Source: an uncultured Lachnospiraceae bacterium
GTDB lineage: Bacteria; Bacillota; Clostridia; Lachnospirales; Lachnospiraceae
Direction: 5' to 3'
Length of the DNA: 64,000 bases
Assembly: GCA_946632055.1 (NCBI GenBank)
Contig: CAMPAR010000003.1
Location: 1-64,000, forward strand
The stretch's first letter is position 1. Each line of letters opens with the position of its first letter. The position numbers and the translations under genes are program-made. The notes beneath the pieces are model-generated. The model was not told the DNA's origin. It saw only the letters and a list, made by a program, of their open reading frames with translations, and ran no database searches. Below are positions 26,489 through 35,857 of this stretch, piece by piece.

Positions 26489-28024
26489 TTATTGATAAAA
26501 AAGGATGGTATGTACTTTCGACAGGAAGGTTTGTCCGTCTGAGCCATGCAAAATATTCAGCTCGGATCCCAGGGAAGCATAGACTTCATGCAGGACATGG
26601 TCACTGTCATAATACGCGGTAACCGCCTGAACTGCATAGGGATTTCGCGTACCGTCCTCTCCGACCACGACGCCTCCGTAAATCATCGCATGCCCGGGCA
26701 TCACAAGAACAGCGCCGGGGTGCCCGGAAAGAAGGTCCAGCTTTTCCTCTTCCGTCATGCCTTCCACAGGAACCGAGAAAGAACCGCCGAAATCGTAATA
26801 CTTCATGGCTGAGGTGTTTCTCGGAAAGCGGATGCCATAGCACTGATACAAGCGTCCGGCAAGAGACGAGCAGTCAAAATTCATGTCCGTATCGCCCCAT
26901 CCGTAGGGGAAGCCGGTCAGCGTATAGCTGCGGTTGGTGAGGTCCTCCACGTCATAGGGAAGGAATCCGTCCGATACGAACTCGCTTTTTCCGGTAAAGG
27001 GCACTTCCCGAAGCTCGAGAGACCCGTCCTCCCGCCGTCCCGGAAGAAGCACCTGATAGCCCTCCTCCGTTTTCTTCGTATACGGAAGCACCGTCGCGAG
27101 GCGGAAGGCCTGATCATTCTGGATCAGACGCTGCCGAAGGACGACAAGGAAATGCTCCCGCGTCAGGTAATCCGTGAATTCCTCCGCGGTGCAGAGCGCG
27201 GCTTTTTCCGCCTGGATCCAGCCGAAATAGTTGTTTCCCTGCACGAAAAGGAACGCGCCGTCCGCGGATTCATGCAGAACGAGGACGCCCTCTCCGATTG
27301 AAAACATGCTTTCCTGAAGGAGGTCAAAGGCCTCCGGCTCCGGCGTATTCACTGCCCGAAGCATCGTCGGGAAGCCGCGGACGTCCGCATTGTCCGAGAG
27401 GAGCGCATAGCGGACGGCAAAGCTTTCCTCCGTCAGCGCTTCAAGATTCCGGTTGGCCGCAATTTCAGCAGTGCGCTCTTCCGTCCGCACCTCGTCTCCG
27501 AGATAAGCGGTCTCCGGGAAAACGTAGGATTCCATCATGGAGCGAATCTTCTCCGCCGTAAACGCCGCACCGGAAAGGACATCGAAAAGGCCGGATTCGG
27601 GCGCCGAGAGCGTCCGGCTGTTAACCTCCGCGATTCTTTCATCGACATAATGACCAAAGGATACCGCCTCGCCCTCGTGACTCTTCATGGGGAGTGTGTC
27701 CGGTTCTTCGGACGCTTCCGTTTCTTCGGAAGTACTTTCCACAGTTTGGGCGGATTCCGTAATTTCCACGCTTTCCGTATTTTCCGCGCTCTCCGTTTCC
27801 GTTTTTTCAGAGGCGTCGGTCTCGAATTCCGTTTCGTTCTCTTCGGCAGATCCGGCGCTTTCGGAAGAACTGCTCTCCTCCGCACTCACATCGGCCGCAG
27901 CGGTTTCCGAAACGACCGCTTCCTCTTCTGAACTGGTCTCCGGAACCGTTTCTTTGCATCCGCTCATTATCACAAGCGCCGCCATCACTAAAGCGAGGCC
28001 TGTGGACAACCTCGTGCGCCTCAT
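26489..28024 (-). CDS. NlpC/P60-type lipoprotein peptidase with SH3-like region
   Basis: A 511-residue secreted lipoprotein. A signal peptide with lipobox (VIMSGC, Cys about residue 23) is followed by about 90 residues of Ser/Glu/Thr-rich linker, a middle region with SH3-like strands (GVLVLHESADGAFLFVQGN), and a C-terminal C40 domain. The catalytic Cys is in NFDCSSLAGRLYQCYG, the His in MPGHAMIYGGVV. This fold usually hydrolyses peptidoglycan stem peptides. The start overlaps the stop of the upstream P-type ATPase by 4 bases. The pairing with a cation pump is unusual and unexplained. Confidence 0.9.
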   Translation of the reverse strand: MRRTRLSTGLALVMAALVIMSGCKETVPETSSEEEAVVSETAAADVSAEESSSSESAGSAEENETEFETDASEKTETESAENTESVEITESAQTVESTSEETEASEEPDTLPMKSHEGEAVSFGHYVDERIAEVNSRTLSAPESGLFDVLSGAAFTAEKIRSMMESYVFPETAYLGDEVRTEERTAEIAANRNLEALTEESFAVRYALLSDNADVRGFPTMLRAVNTPEPEAFDLLQESMFSIGEGVLVLHESADGAFLFVQGNNYFGWIQAEKAALCTAEEFTDYLTREHFLVVLRQRLIQNDQAFRLATVLPYTKKTEEGYQVLLPGRREDGSLELREVPFTGKSEFVSDGFLPYDVEDLTNRSYTLTGFPYGWGDTDMNFDCSSLAGRLYQCYGIRFPRNTSAMKYYDFGGSFSVPVEGMTEEEKLDLLSGHPGAVLVMPGHAMIYGGVVVGEDGTRNPYAVQAVTAYYDSDHVLHEVYASLGSELNILHGSDGQTFLSKVHTILFYQ

Positions 28025-30372
28025 CCTGCCGCCTCCGCGGCTTTTTTCGCCGCGCGTTTCTTCCGAATGCGTTCGATCATGAAATCAAATCCCTTTTCAA
28101 GAAGGTCTTCCAGCATCGGCGCGAAGGTGATGACCGCGATCAGGATGACGACGCCTGTCGTGGAAACGCTCGTTAAATCGAGAATGTTCTGGCCGAAAAT
28201 GATGACCAGGAAGAACAGGACCTGCATCGCGTAGACGACGGTCCGCCGGAAGGCGTTCATCGGACGGTAGACCCTTCGCAGCATATAAAAATAAATATAT
28301 CCGATAATCAGCACGCAGATCGTCGTCAGCATCGAAGCGCTGTTCCGGTCGAACAGCAGTCCGACGTTGTTCAGCGCATACGAGATGACGGCGATCGTGA
28401 TGCCGGCCGGCAAAGCGTAATGCATGACGCGCTCCATGAAATCGTCCTTTACGCGCATGAAGCTCGGCTCAAACTGCATCAGAAAGGTCGGCGCGCCGAC
28501 TGCGAAGGCGCTGATGACGGAGAGATGCACCGACTGCACGGGATAGCTGATGCCGGCTACCGCCGTAAGGAAGGTCAATACGATCGAGAACATCGTCTTG
28601 ATCAGATACATCGTGGAGGCGTTGCAGATATTGTTGATGACGCGCCGCCCTTGACGCACGACGTCCGGAAGCGAGGCAAAATCCGAATTCAGGAGAACGA
28701 TGTCGGCCGTGTGCTTCGCGGCATCGGAACCGGAGGCCATCGCGATCGAGCAGTCCGCCTGTTTGAAGGCGAGGACGTCGTTGACGCCGTCGCCGGTCAT
28801 CGCCACCGTATGCCCGCGCTCCTGAAGCGCCGCGATCATTTCCTTTTTCTGATCCGGACGCACGCGCCCGAAAACCGTAAATTTCTCCATCAGATCCGGA
28901 AGCGACTGATTCGGCGTCATTTTCGAGGCGTCGATATACTTTTCCGCGCCGGCAAGTCCGCACTGGGCGGCAATCCTTGACACGGTCACGGGATCGTCTC
29001 CGGAAATCACCTTCAGACGGACGTCCTGCTCCGCGAAATAGCGAAGCGTGTTTTCGCAGTCCTTCCGGATGACGTCCGTAAGGAGCACGAGTCCGAGCGG
29101 CTGAATTTCGCCCGGGATGATTCCGCCCTGGAAGGCCTGATCGCTTTTAGCCGCGGCGATGACCCGGAAGCCCTGCCGTGCATATTCCTGCGCCTCCTGA
29201 AGGAGCGCCGTATCCGAGGGGAACAGGGCCTGGACAGCGCCGATAAAGATGCTGCCGTGTCCCGCGAAAACCGCACCCGAATACTCTCTTTCCGAAGAAA
29301 AAGGAATGGCCTTGTCAAGCTGCCACGCCGGGCCCGAAGGCTCGCCGAAATAGTCCGCCAGCGCCGCCGTCGTCGCGTTCTTGTGCTCGACGGTGCGAAG
29401 AAGCTGCTGCAGCGACTGCTCGAGCGCCTCCCCTTCGGCAAGACTGACCGTTTTTTCAACATTCAGCCTGCCTTCCGTCAGCGTGCCGGTTTTATCGAGG
29501 CAGAGAACGTCGACCCGCGCCAGCGTTTCAATGCAGTAGAGATCCTGCACGATGGTCTTTTCGCGCGCGAGCTTTAAGACGCCGAGTGTCAGGGAGACGC
29601 TGGTCAGAAGCACCAGTCCCTCCGGAATCATGCCGACGCCGGACGCCGCCACCTGTTCCACGGTTTCCTTGATGGAAAAATGACCGAGGAAGTACAGCTT
29701 GGCAAACAGAAGTCCGCAGAGCGGAATGATGGCAAAGCTTACGATTTTAAGAATCTGATTCAGCGTTTCGCGAAGCTTCGACTTTCTCTGGCGTTTCTTC
29801 CGGGCTTCTCCGGAAATCCGCGCCGCGTAGCTGTCGTTTCCGACCTTCGCGACCTCCGCGTAAGCGCTTCCGGCCGTAATGAAGGAGCCGGAAAAGAGCT
29901 CCTGCCCCGCCTTCTTCACGACATTGTCGGATTCGCCGGTGAGAAGCGATTCATTGACTTCAAGACTGCCCTCGAGGATCCTCGCGTCGCAGGGAATCTG
30001 GTCGCCCTGCTTTAAAAACAGTACGTCGTCCAGGACGATTTCCGTCACCGGAATCTCGGTTTTCTCCCCGCCGCGGAGCGCCGTCACGCGGCTCATATTC
30101 AGGATGGACAGCGAGTCCAGCGTCCGTTTGGTCCGGATTTCCTGAACGATGCCGATCGCGGTATTGATCAGAATGACCATCATGAAGAGTCCGTTCTTGT
30201 AGGACCCGACCATGACGACGGCCACGAAGAAGGCCACGTTCAGCAGGTTGAAAAAGGTCAGCGTATTTCCGAGAATGATGCTGCCGTAGGATTTCGTATT
30301 CCGGTTCCTGACATGATTGACTTTGCCTTCGGCTATTCTTTTTTGAACTTCATCTCTTGTCAGTCCGTTCAT
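28021..30372 (-). CDS. Cation-transporting P-type ATPase, CtpE-like
   Basis: A 783-residue P-type ATPase. Motifs: TGES in LLTGESDNVV, phosphorylation site CLDKTGTLTEGR, the GDGVNDVLAFKQADCSIAMASGS hinge (shown in parts: GDGVNDVLA and SIAMASGSDA), and VGMIPEGLVLLTSVSL in the fourth span. No heavy-metal CPC motif is present; the PEGL form is typical of Ca/Mg-type pumps and close to the CtpE group. There are about ten hydrophobic spans. The ion is not determinable by eye; calcium import is reported for CtpE. It is co-transcribed with alaA upstream and the C40 lipoprotein downstream. Confidence 0.88.
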   Translation of the reverse strand: MNGLTRDEVQKRIAEGKVNHVRNRNTKSYGSIILGNTLTFFNLLNVAFFVAVVMVGSYKNGLFMMVILINTAIGIVQEIRTKRTLDSLSILNMSRVTALRGGEKTEIPVTEIVLDDVLFLKQGDQIPCDARILEGSLEVNESLLTGESDNVVKKAGQELFSGSFITAGSAYAEVAKVGNDSYAARISGEARKKRQRKSKLRETLNQILKIVSFAIIPLCGLLFAKLYFLGHFSIKETVEQVAASGVGMIPEGLVLLTSVSLTLGVLKLAREKTIVQDLYCIETLARVDVLCLDKTGTLTEGRLNVEKTVSLAEGEALEQSLQQLLRTVEHKNATTAALADYFGEPSGPAWQLDKAIPFSSEREYSGAVFAGHGSIFIGAVQALFPSDTALLQEAQEYARQGFRVIAAAKSDQAFQGGIIPGEIQPLGLVLLTDVIRKDCENTLRYFAEQDVRLKVISGDDPVTVSRIAAQCGLAGAEKYIDASKMTPNQSLPDLMEKFTVFGRVRPDQKKEMIAALQERGHTVAMTGDGVNDVLAFKQADCSIAMASGSDAAKHTADIVLLNSDFASLPDVVRQGRRVINNICNASTMYLIKTMFSIVLTFLTAVAGISYPVQSVHLSVISAFAVGAPTFLMQFEPSFMRVKDDFMERVMHYALPAGITIAVISYALNNVGLLFDRNSASMLTTICVLIIGYIYFYMLRRVYRPMNAFRRTVVYAMQVLFFLVIIFGQNILDLTSVSTTGVVILIAVITFAPMLEDLLEKGFDFMIERIRKKRAAKKAAEAAG

Positions 30373-30399
30373 GTTTTCCTTTACGTTTCCGATGCCTTT

Positions 30400-31617
30400 T
30401 TAGTGCTGGCGGTATCCGTCGAGGAATTCCGCCATTCCCTTCATGGCTTCCTTCAGCACCTCCACCCGCGGGAGGTACACAATCCGGAAGTGATCCGGCT
30501 CCTCCCAGTGGAAGCCCTTGCCGGGCACCAGAAGCACCCGCTTTTCATGCAGCAGGTCGATGCAGAATTTTTCATCATCGGTGATGTTGAATTTTTTCAC
30601 GTCAATGCGCGGGAAGGAATAGAAGGCGCCGTGCGGACGCACTTCGGAAAGACCCGGGATCTCATTGACCAGCTTGTCGATGCACTCCCGCTGTTCATAA
30701 ATTCTCCCGCCCGGCAGGATCAGCTGATCGGCGCTCTGGATTCCGCCGATCGCGGTCTGCACGATCATCTGCGCCGGCACATTGCTGCAGAGGCGCATGG
30801 AGCTCAACATATTCAGGCCTTCGATATAGCCCTTCACATGATCCTTGCGGCCGGAAAGCACCATCCAGCCGACGCGGAATCCCGCGATCCGGTGGGATTT
30901 TGACAGGCCGTTCAGGGTCACGCAGAAGACGTCCGGCGCGAGCGAGGCAATCGAGGTGTGTTTGATGCCGTCCATGACGAGTCGGTCATAGATTTCGTCA
31001 GAGAAAATGATGAGCTCATGCTCTCTTGCGATATCCACGATCCGCTCGAGAAGATCCTTCGGATACACCGCCCCGGTCGGATTGTTCGGATTGATGATGA
31101 CGATCGCCTTCGTGCGCTCCGTAACCTTGCTCCTGATATCGTCAAGATCCGGATACCAGTCGGCGGATTCGTCACAGCGGTAGTGCACCGCCGTTCCGCC
31201 GGACAGCGTCACGCAGGCGGTCCAGAGCGGATAATCGGGCGAGGGCACGAGGACCTCGTCTCCGTTGTCCAGAAGGCCCTGCATCGACATCGAAATCATT
31301 TCGGACACGCCGTTTCCAGTGTAAATATGGTCCACGTCGAGATTCGGAAGGCCTTTCAGCTGATGATACTGCATGATGGCTTTCCGCGCCGAGAAGACGC
31401 CCTTTGAATTGCTGTAGCCCTCGGAATCCGGAATGTTCCGGATCATGTCGGAAATGATCTCCTCCGGCGCCGAGAGGCCGAAGGGAGCCGGATTACCGAT
31501 GTTCAGCTTCAGGATCCGGATGCCCTGCGCTTCCATGCGTTCCGCTTCTTCAAGAACCGGTCCGCGCACGTCGTAGCTGACATAATCGAGTTTATGTGAT
31601 TTGGAAAATTGTCTCAT
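30400..31617 (-). CDS. alaA: Alanine transaminase, PLP-dependent (AlaA)
   Basis: A 405-residue class I aminotransferase that converts glutamate plus pyruvate to alanine. It resembles E. coli AlaA over the whole length, which I recognise from YVSYDVRGPVL near the start, LKLNIGNPAPFG, and NPNNPTGAVY; the PLP lysine is in LNGLSKSHRIAGFRVGWM. It has its own strong promoter at 31690-31718 and a leader of about 70 bases. It heads a transcript with the P-type ATPase. Alanine is also the substrate of the racemase fusion at 52702-54492. Confidence 0.93.
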   Translation of the reverse strand: MRQFSKSHKLDYVSYDVRGPVLEEAERMEAQGIRILKLNIGNPAPFGLSAPEEIISDMIRNIPDSEGYSNSKGVFSARKAIMQYHQLKGLPNLDVDHIYTGNGVSEMISMSMQGLLDNGDEVLVPSPDYPLWTACVTLSGGTAVHYRCDESADWYPDLDDIRSKVTERTKAIVIINPNNPTGAVYPKDLLERIVDIAREHELIIFSDEIYDRLVMDGIKHTSIASLAPDVFCVTLNGLSKSHRIAGFRVGWMVLSGRKDHVKGYIEGLNMLSSMRLCSNVPAQMIVQTAIGGIQSADQLILPGGRIYEQRECIDKLVNEIPGLSEVRPHGAFYSFPRIDVKKFNITDDEKFCIDLLHEKRVLLVPGKGFHWEEPDHFRIVYLPRVEVLKEAMKGMAEFLDGYRQH

Positions 31618-31689
31618 GTAACATCCTCTGTACAGGCAAAATCAACCGGTGAAAGCGAAGGATGCACGCTTAACCCCAGTATCCGAAAT

Positions 31690-31718
31690 ATTATAACTCA
31701 AAACTGCCCCTCAGTCAA
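31690..31718 (-). promoter_or_regulatory. Sigma-A promoter of alaA
   Basis: The -35 is TTGACT (31718-31713), then 17 bases, then a perfect -10 TATAAT (31695-31690), about 70 bases before the alaA start on the minus strand. The -35 overlaps the stop codon of the U32 gene. Confidence 0.88.
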
Positions 31719-33936
31719 CCTTCCTGCGAAAATGCCCGCGGGTAAATTCAGGAAGCTCGGGGACTTCTTTCCCATCGAGATACGCGCCTTCGAAGCGTCC
31801 GATGACATCCGCTGCTTCTTCCCGGCTTTCCGTCGTAAAATCCAGCCGTCCGTACCGCATCGGAAGCCGTTCGACCTCAGATTTCAGCGTAAGAAGGGAC
31901 AGCGGCACCACGTTCCAGATCCGGTTCATGCAGTAGCGGCAGACGCACTCCGCGCTCATCCGGTTCTGCATCCGGTCTTCGAGGATCAGCGTCCGGTTTC
32001 TGCGGTCGCAGCCGGCAGTCGTTTTCACGAGGCAGTTCGCGCTGACCATCATCGGAAGGCGGCCGTAGAGGAGGATTTCCTCCGGCGGCTCTTTCATGTC
32101 CCGGATTTCCGGCGAAGCAAGCTCGACGGAAGCCGTACAGCACTCGATGCCGCGGGATTTCAGGAAGCCTTTCGCGCGCGAATTCATCACATAGAGATGG
32201 TAATCCGAGAAAAGCTTTCCAGGAAGCGCCGCGTTTTCGATCCAGCGGCATTCCTCGAGATTCCGGACAAGGAAGCCCTGAAAGCCGGCCGCGCGGATCA
32301 ATTCCAGATTCCGGTCAAACCAGTGTATCGCCTTCTCCCGGAAAATCTGCGGAAACACGAGGATGCATTCCTTGCCGGCTTCCCGGCATTTCCTGACAAG
32401 CGAAGCGTACTCTTCCGCCTCCGAAATCGTGGATTCGAGTAGAATGCTCCCGGCCCGCGAAGAAAGCGCGGCGTCAAGCTGCGAAGCGGTCGAAACGAGG
32501 ATTCGGAGTGAAAGCGCTCCGTTCTTCCTTTCTTCGCGCTTCAGGATCTTCCCGCTCCGATCCTCCGGAAGGCTTCTTCGATACGACTGCAAAATCGTCT
32601 CCGACAGCGCGGAGACCGCTTCTCTTCGGAGCGCGTTCAGCTGCGATACCGGAAGGAAGAGATCGCCTTCAAGGCTCCCTTCCGTGCGAATCGCCGTAAA
32701 GCCGGTTCCGCCAAGCTTTTTCAGCTGTTTTTCCACCTCGCTCGTTTCGGCCGGGCGTGAGGAAGCTTTTTCCGCGGTGAAATCCGATTCCGTCCGGCTT
32801 GTGAATTCCCGTCCGTCGAGGGAAGCGGAAAGACTCAATACGCCCTTCTCTCCTTCTGCGAAACGGTAGTGAATTTCGAGCGGGGTTTCGTGTTCCTTTC
32901 GGATGTATTTTTCTCGGATTTCCTCCGTCAGGGCTTCGTTCTCTTCCCGGAAGGACGGCGCGTTCAGCGTCACCATTTCCTTCCCGTTTTCGCGCTTCAG
33001 GTATCCGTCCGTGAAGCCGCAGCGGTTGAAGAGATCGAAAAGCTTCTTTTCATCGCTTTGCTCCGTCCGGTAACCTTCCCGGTGAATTACTTCCGGATCG
33101 GTGGTTCCGTACTTTTCAATCAGGGAAAGACAGCGGTCGAGATATTTCCTGTAGACGGCCGTCACACCTGCCGCGTACTCCGCCTTCTTCATGCGGCCCT
33201 CGATTTTCAGGGAATCTGCGCCGGCGTCCACGAGCTCCGGGAGGCTGGAAAGCGTATTCAGGTCCTTCAGGCTCAGCAGGTATTCCTGCGATTTCGGATT
33301 CAGCCGCTTCCCGTTTTCGTCATAGAGCACATAATTCATGCGGCAGCTCTGCGCGCAGCGCCCCCGGTTTCCCGAGCGGCCGCCGACGATCGAGCTGAAG
33401 AGGCACTGCCCGGAATAGGAATAACAGAGTGCGCCGTGGATAAAGCACTCCACCTCAAGCCCGCTTTCTTCCTTGATTCTCCGGATTTCGGAAAGCTTCA
33501 GCTCCCGCGCGGGCACAACGCGCTTCGCGCCGGCCTCTTTCAGGATCAGCGCCGCGCCCGGTCCCGTGACCGCGGCCTGCGTGCTGACGTGCAGGGGAAG
33601 AAGCGGATACTCCTCCCGAAGGAGCTCCATGAGGCCGAGGTCCTGCACGATGATTCCGTCCAGTCCCTCCGCATACAGGGGGTCGAGAAGCGGGCGGATT
33701 TCCGACTCGATTTCCCGCTCCTTCAGAAGCGTATTCAGCGTGAGGTACAGCTTTTTTCCGTGCAGATGCGCATAGCGGATGGCCTCGGCGTAGTCCCCGG
33801 TCTCCGCGTTATCGGCAAAGGCTCTCGCGCTGAAACGCGAAAGCCCCATATAGACAGCATCCGCGCCGGCCGAGATGCAGGCCTTCATGACCTGAAACGA
33901 CCCGGCCGGCGCGAGAAGTTCAACTGATTTCTTCAT
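31711..33936 (-). CDS. U32 family peptidase-like protein (RlhA/TrhP-like)
   Basis: A 741-residue U32-family protein. The N-terminal half is the U32 domain: [25 protein letters not shown], then [28 protein letters not shown] (split here as [12 protein letters not shown] and [10 protein letters not shown]), with several Cys that likely bind iron-sulphur. The C-terminal half is the long DUF3656-type region found in RlhA. RlhA and TrhP relatives make hydroxylated cytidine or uridine in RNA; that is family knowledge. ATG 33936 overlaps ruvB by 17 bases; the frame extends further upstream without a ribosome-binding site. Confidence 0.87.
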   Translation of the reverse strand: MKKSVELLAPAGSFQVMKACISAGADAVYMGLSRFSARAFADNAETGDYAEAIRYAHLHGKKLYLTLNTLLKEREIESEIRPLLDPLYAEGLDGIIVQDLGLMELLREEYPLLPLHVSTQAAVTGPGAALILKEAGAKRVVPARELKLSEIRRIKEESGLEVECFIHGALCYSYSGQCLFSSIVGGRSGNRGRCAQSCRMNYVLYDENGKRLNPKSQEYLLSLKDLNTLSSLPELVDAGADSLKIEGRMKKAEYAAGVTAVYRKYLDRCLSLIEKYGTTDPEVIHREGYRTEQSDEKKLFDLFNRCGFTDGYLKRENGKEMVTLNAPSFREENEALTEEIREKYIRKEHETPLEIHYRFAEGEKGVLSLSASLDGREFTSRTESDFTAEKASSRPAETSEVEKQLKKLGGTGFTAIRTEGSLEGDLFLPVSQLNALRREAVSALSETILQSYRRSLPEDRSGKILKREERKNGALSLRILVSTASQLDAALSSRAGSILLESTISEAEEYASLVRKCREAGKECILVFPQIFREKAIHWFDRNLELIRAAGFQGFLVRNLEECRWIENAALPGKLFSDYHLYVMNSRAKGFLKSRGIECCTASVELASPEIRDMKEPPEEILLYGRLPMMVSANCLVKTTAGCDRRNRTLILEDRMQNRMSAECVCRYCMNRIWNVVPLSLLTLKSEVERLPMRYGRLDFTTESREEAADVIGRFEGAYLDGKEVPELPEFTRGHFRRKVD

Positions 33937-34924
33937 GTTCAATCCCCAGATGGCGATAGGCGTGATCGGTGACGACGCGACCCTTAGGCGTCCGGACGAT
34001 AAAGCCGTTCTGCAGAAGATAGGGTTCGTAAACATCCTCCAGCGTCCCGGCGTCCTCGGAAAGAGCCGCCGCGAGCGTATCGAGTCCCACCGGCCCGCCG
34101 CCGAATTTTTCGATCATGAGCGTCAGGATGCGGCGGTCGCCCTGATCGAGTCCGAGCTTGTCCACGTCCAGCATATCCAGCGCCTGATTCGTGATTTTCG
34201 TCGTGATGCGCCCGTCGCCCCGAACCTGCGCGTAGTCGCGGACCCGTTTCAGGAAGCGGTTCGCAAGACGCGGCGTTCCGCGGGAGCGGCGCGCAAGTTC
34301 ATATGACGCCTCTTCGTCGATTTCGACGCCCAGCACCTCGGAGGAACGCATGACGATTTCGTGCAGTTCGCCGACGGTATAGAAGTCCATCCGGTGAAGG
34401 ATGCCGAAGCGGTCCCTTAAGGGCGCCGTCAGAAGTCCGGCGCGGGTCGTGGCGCCGACCAGGGTGAAATGCGGCAGGTCGAGCCGGATCGAACGCGCCG
34501 TCGGGCCTTTTCCGATTACGATATCGATCGCGAAATCCTCCATCGCGGGATACAGCACTTCCTCCACCTGCCGGTTCAGGCGGTGGATTTCATCGATGAA
34601 GAGCACGTCGTTTTCCTGCAGATTGTTCAGGATCGCCGCAAGCTCGCCGGGCTTTTCAATCGCGGGCCCGGAAGTGATCTTCATGTTCGTGCCCATCTCA
34701 TTCGCGATGATGCCCGCAAGCGTCGTTTTTCCGAGTCCGGGAGGGCCGTAGAGAAGCACGTGGTCCAGCGCCTCTCCCCGCTCTCTTGCCGCGTCAATAT
34801 AGATTTTCAGAGTTTCCTTCAGCCGCTCCTGACCGATGTACTGCGCCAGTTTCTGCGGCCGGAGCGAATTTTCAACCGGAATATCCTCGAGGGTCTCATC
34901 CGTCGTAATGATTCTGCGATTCAT
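33920..34924 (-). CDS. ruvB: Holliday junction DNA helicase RuvB
   Basis: A 334-residue AAA+ motor that drives branch migration with RuvA. Walker [13 protein letters not shown] is at about residues 59-70, Walker B is [16 protein letters not shown], and the sensor [18 protein letters not shown] carries the arginine finger region. The C-terminal winged helix ends in [11 protein letters not shown]. It follows ruvA by 22 bases and is followed by the U32 gene with a 17-base overlap. RecU, the resolvase that replaces RuvC in these bacteria, is at 21521-22060. Confidence 0.97.
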   Translation of the reverse strand: MNRRIITTDETLEDIPVENSLRPQKLAQYIGQERLKETLKIYIDAARERGEALDHVLLYGPPGLGKTTLAGIIANEMGTNMKITSGPAIEKPGELAAILNNLQENDVLFIDEIHRLNRQVEEVLYPAMEDFAIDIVIGKGPTARSIRLDLPHFTLVGATTRAGLLTAPLRDRFGILHRMDFYTVGELHEIVMRSSEVLGVEIDEEASYELARRSRGTPRLANRFLKRVRDYAQVRGDGRITTKITNQALDMLDVDKLGLDQGDRRILTLMIEKFGGGPVGLDTLAAALSEDAGTLEDVYEPYLLQNGFIVRTPKGRVVTDHAYRHLGIEHEEIS

Positions 34925-34946
34925 AATCTTCCCTGCTCTTTATTCT

Positions 34947-35555
34947 TTATCGCCCGAGTCCCTTCAGGGCGTCCTTCAGGATCTCCTCCGCCGTTCGTCC
35001 GCTGATATCAACCCTTGAAATGGCCTTCAGCGCGTCTGAAGAGCTGAAGCCGAGCTCGGTAAGCGCAATCAGCGCGTCGTTTTTTGCGGTGGTTTCCGCA
35101 TCGGAAAGCGCGGAAGCCGGGCGGATATCGTCGTTCAGATGATCCAGGCCGTCGCTTAAAGAGACCTTGTCCTTCAGCTCCATGGCGATCCGCTGCGCGG
35201 TCTTCTGCCCGATGCCCGGCGCGCGGGAAAGCGCCTTCGAGTCCCCTGCGAGGATCGCGAAGCGAAGGTCCGAGGGCGACAGCGCCGAGAGAATCCCGAT
35301 AGCGCCCTTCGGGCCGATTCCGTTCACGGTGATGAGGAGCCGGAACATTTCAAGGGAGTCCCGGGTGAGAAAGCCGAACAGGCTCATTTCATCCTCACGC
35401 ACATTCAGATAGGTGTATAATTTGACTTCCGCGCCGATCCTCACGCTTTCAAGCACCGAGCCCGGCACGTTCACCTCGTACCCGATGGCTCCGGCGTCGA
35501 CAGTCACGCTTCCGTCGCGGATTTCTTCGATGGTTCCCTTTACAAATGCAATCAT
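34947..35555 (-). CDS. ruvA: Holliday junction DNA helicase RuvA
   Basis: A 202-residue junction-binding protein. An N-terminal OB-fold (FVKGTIEEIRDGSVTVDAGA, TYLNVREDEMSLFGF), two helix-hairpin-helix motifs (LLITVNGIGPKGAIGIL and LSRAPGIGQKTAQRIAMEL) and the C-terminal RuvB-binding three-helix domain (ALTELGFSSSDALKAI) are all present. ATG 35555 has GAGGA 10 bases before it; the frame extends 50 codons upstream into the hairpin-rich intergenic region and those codons do not look coding. Confidence 0.95.
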   Translation of the reverse strand: MIAFVKGTIEEIRDGSVTVDAGAIGYEVNVPGSVLESVRIGAEVKLYTYLNVREDEMSLFGFLTRDSLEMFRLLITVNGIGPKGAIGILSALSPSDLRFAILAGDSKALSRAPGIGQKTAQRIAMELKDKVSLSDGLDHLNDDIRPASALSDAETTAKNDALIALTELGFSSSDALKAISRVDISGRTAEEILKDALKGLGR

Positions 35556-35611
35556 TATGCGGCAGTCCTCTTTTCTTTCCAATATCTTACCAGGCTCAGA
35601 AGACAATCTCC

Positions 35612-35765
35612 GGAGCGTTATGCACTGCGTGCTCCCACGCTCCTCCCACATTCCGCACTCCCGCGAGGATAAATCCCCGCTTCGTGCTCCATGTGGGCGG
35701 GTCATCAGGCCTTTCTCCTGCCGACAAGCAAGCTTGTCTCAGCAGAAGGCCGCTGACCCTGATGA
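35612..35765. other. Hairpin-dense intergenic segment between ruvA and the RNase H-like gene
   Basis: This fills most of the gap of about 300 bases between the divergent genes. Pairings read by eye: GGAGCGT/ACGCTCC (35612-35643) with inner GCAC/GTGC; CCCACAT/ATGTGGG (35645-35697) enclosing GCAC/GTGC and GCGAGGAT/ATCCCCGC; TCATCAGG/CCTGATGA (35702-35765) enclosing GGCCTT/AAGGCC, CTGC/GCAG and GACAAGC/GCTTGTC. GGGTCA near 35699 can instead pair with TGACCC at 35754-35759. No coding pattern is convincing. It may be a structured leader of ruvA, a small RNA, or a degenerate repeat. Confidence 0.6.
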
Positions 35766-35821
35766 GATCATATTGTAGCACATATGTTCAGTTTCCACAA
35801 GAGACTTTTCGCAGGGCGCCC

Positions 35822-35850
35822 TTGTATCCTGCCCGAAATCATGCTATACT
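35822..35850 (+). promoter_or_regulatory. Promoter of the RNase H-like gene (apparently leaderless)
   Basis: The -35 is TTGTAT (35822-35827), then 17 bases, then -10 TATACT (35845-35850). The ATG begins 8 bases after the -10, so transcription should start at or next to it. No Shine-Dalgarno is present between them. Confidence 0.7.
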
Positions 35851-35857
35851 TTCAGCC

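Noticed and set aside
35596..35781. 61-codon frame in the ruvA upstream region
   Set aside because: It runs through the inverted repeats, with no ribosome-binding site and no recognisable protein.
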